Below are positions 62,585 to 64,000 of a DNA stretch of 64,000 bases, one piece after another. The translations under genes and the position numbers were made by a program. Position 1 is the stretch's first letter; the number at the start of each line of letters is the position of its first letter. Origin of the DNA: Thermoleophilaceae bacterium. Its GTDB lineage: Bacteria > Actinomycetota > Thermoleophilia > Solirubrobacterales > Thermoleophilaceae. The notes below the pieces were generated by a model. The model saw only the letters and a program-made list of their open reading frames with translations. It had not been told where the DNA came from and searched no databases. Where the stretch lies: NCBI GenBank assembly GCA_030447875.1, contig JAUJOA010000005.1, positions 74,667 through 138,666 on the forward strand, read 5' to 3'.

Positions 62585-64000
62585 GCCGTAACCTCCCGCA
62601 GCGCCGCCAGCAGGCGGTCGTTCGCCGCCGGGGCCCGGACCGCCACGCGGAAGTGGTCGGCGTCCAGCCCCGGGAAGCTCGCGCACGGGCGCACGGCGAC
62701 GCCCCGCTCGAGCAGCCGCGCGCTCAGCCGCCCACCCCCGCGCGCACGCGCGAGGATGAAGTTCGCGGCGGATGGCCAGCTCTCGACGCCGGGGATCCGT
62801 GCCAGGCCGGCCTCGAGGCGCCGCCGTGCGTGCGCCACCCGCTCGGCGCGCTCCTCCCCTCGGCGGTCCGCAGGGCGCACTCCCGCAGTGCGCACAAGGC
62901 GACGCTGTTCACGTTCCAGGACGGACGGATCCGCTCGATCGCCCGCGCCAGCCGCCGGGGAGCGAGCAGGTAGCCGGCGCGCACGCCGGGCAGCGACCAC
63001 AGCTTGGTGAGGCTTCGGACCACGACGAGATCCGGGATGTCCGCGCGACCGGCGAGGCTTTCCGCTTCGCCGGGGACGAGCTCCATGAAGGCCTCGTCCA
63101 CCACCAGCGTCCGCCCGGGGCGCGCCAGCCGGGTCAGCGTGGCCGACGGGTCGAGCGTGCCCGACGGGTTGTTGGGGTTGCCCGTGACGAGGAGATCGGC
63201 GCCGCCGGGCACGGCCGCAGGGTCGAGGGCGAAGCCGGGGCCGCGGAAGGCCCGCTCGACGGCGATCCCGTGCGCGCGCAGGGCGGCCTCGGGCTCGCTG
63301 TAGGACGGGTGGACGCACACCGCGTGGTGCGGACGTAGGGCGGCGGCGAGCAGCCAGAACGACTCGTTGGCCCCGTTGGTGAGGACGACCTCCTCCGGCG
63401 AGCGGCCGTGGCGACGGGCGATCGTCTCGCGCGCTGGGCGTTCGTCGGGATACCGGGCCGAGACCCGCAGCCCCGCCGCCAGGGCCCCCTCGAGCCACGC
63501 TGGCCGGTCCTCGTCCACGACGCTGACGGCGTGGTCCTCGCTCGCCTCGCGCCCCAGCTCGTCCCCGTGGAAGCGCAGCTCGGGCAGCAGAGCCGGCCGG
63601 GCCGCGGGCGCGAGCTCGAGCGCGCGGCCGGCCACCACGAGCAGCACCCGCGCGGTCTTGGCCGATACGAGCTGGGCGGCCTCGCCCAGGAGGTCGAGGA
63701 AGCGGCGGGCCGCGGCGCCCTCCGGCACCGGGCCGAGCCCGGCCTCCTCCGCCACGATCACCGTGGGCTCGGCGCGGGTGGCCGCCTCGGCCGCGAAGCG
63801 CTCGACCCGCTCCAGCAGCGCCGCTCTCGCGCGGCGGCCCTCGTCGCCCAGCGGCGCCACCGGCTCCGCAGTCATCAGGCGGTGCTCTTCCATCAGCGCG
63901 GCTAGCCAGCCGCCAAGCGAGTCGAGCAGGAGCGCCCGCCCGCCCGCGCCCGCGAGCGCCGCCAGGGGGTCGCGCGTCTCGAGCGTCTCCCAGTCCGCGG
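62581..64000 (-). CDS. cobU-cobC: Fused adenosylcobinamide kinase (CobU) and CobC/CobD-like aminotransferase, partial, one frame break
   Basis: The chain enters at the right edge with the C-terminal part of CobU: DWETLETRDPLAALAGAGG, RALLLDSLGGWLAALMEEHR, PTVIVAEEAGLGPVPEGAAA and RRFLDLLGEAAQLVSAKTA. It continues without a stop into a fold-type I PLP enzyme of the L-threonine-phosphate decarboxylase/histidinol-phosphate aminotransferase family: LPELRFHGDELGREASEDHA, VVLTNGANESFWLLAAALRP, VTGNPNNPSGTLDPSATLTR and the PLP lysine in VVRSLTKLWSLPGVRAGYLL. A single-base shift in a G run near 62862 leads to the last part, LEAGLARIPGVESWPSAANF. The kinase P-loop lies beyond the window. Confidence 0.85.
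   Translation of the reverse strand, partial: RGLGDARDARPPGGARGRGRAGAPARLAWRLASRADGRAPPDDCGAGGAAGRRGPPRESGAAGAGRALRGRGGHPRRAHGDRGGGGRARPGAGGRRGPPLPRPPGRGRPARIGQDRAGAARGGRPRARARARGPAGSAARAALPRGRAGARGERGPRRQRRGRGPASVARGGPGGGAAGLGPVSRRTPSARDDRPSPRPLAGGGRPHQRGQRVVLAARRRPTSAPRGVRPPVLQRARGRPARARDRRRAGLPRPRLRPRPCGRARRRRSPRHGQPQQPVGHARPVGHADPAGAPRADAGGGRGLHGARPRRSGKPRRSRGHPGSRRGPKPHQAVVAARRARRLPARSPAAGAGDRADPSVLEREQRRLVRTAGVRPADRRGEERAERVAHARRRLEAGLARIPGVESWPSAANFILARARGGGRLSARLLERGVAVRPCASFPGLDADHFRVAVRAPAANDRLLAALREVTA

Overview
The window is high-GC DNA with many GTG and TTG starts, dense gene packing and actinobacterial gene content: an F420/deazaflavin-type nitroreductase, a DesA3-like desaturase with its ferredoxin reductase, a fused CobIJ, DUF3152 and DUF4235 proteins, and many small TetR and VOC proteins. 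I infer an actinobacterium, plausibly of the Thermoleophilia (Solirubrobacterales or Gaiellales). That placement is inference only. The sequence looks like a draft or metagenome assembly, because it carries two exact tandem duplications with a period of 55 nt and many single-base frameshifts.

Layout. 1-9 kb: a partial [3Fe-4S] ferredoxin, a GMC alcohol oxidase, small lipoprotein and membrane genes, a ComEA-like protein, a ROK glucokinase, a VOC enzyme, a YncE-like propeller lipoprotein and a BrkB/YihY membrane protein. 9-20 kb: an AI-2E-type permease with a zinc-ribbon tail, a broken GNAT gene, a secreted toroid-like protein (paralogue 1), a cold-shock protein, a DEAD-box helicase, TypA, a secreted phosphatase, and an SDR/nitroreductase/FKBP operon. 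19.5-30 kb: a D-cysteine desulfhydrase-like enzyme, a desaturase/reductase operon with a repeat-rich promoter, a CBS protein, a ring-cleaving-type VOC dioxygenase, a GH5 endoglycoceramidase-like enzyme, dodecin, and a short MetE-like methyltransferase divergent from metK.

30-50 kb is an accessory and decayed zone. It holds truncated or frameshifted TetR genes (four), an acetolactate decarboxylase, a peptidoglycan-recognition amidase, a nitronate monooxygenase, an RTX protein and a nitroreductase fragment. Among these are intact genes: a PAS protein, an LPXTG-tailed protein, an RTX lipoprotein, a catalase-like protein, DUF3152, a methyltransferase and a Doc-type toxin-antitoxin pair. A second copy of the secreted toroid-like protein lies divergent from a membrane-anchored heparinase II/III-like protein and may act with it on a surface polysaccharide. 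Degenerate tRNA-like sequence marks the right end of this zone.

50.7-64 kb is one tightly coupled minus-strand cobalamin operon. From upstream it reads cobU-cobC fusion (cut by the window edge), cobT, cobS, cobG, cobH, cobIJ, cobN, cobL, cobF, cobK. Most junctions are 1-4 nt start/stop overlaps. It covers much of the aerobic corrin pathway plus lower-ligand assembly. Four of its genes (cobU-cobC, cobT, cobS, cobN) need frame corrections to read through. The retained coupling suggests sequence error rather than decay there.
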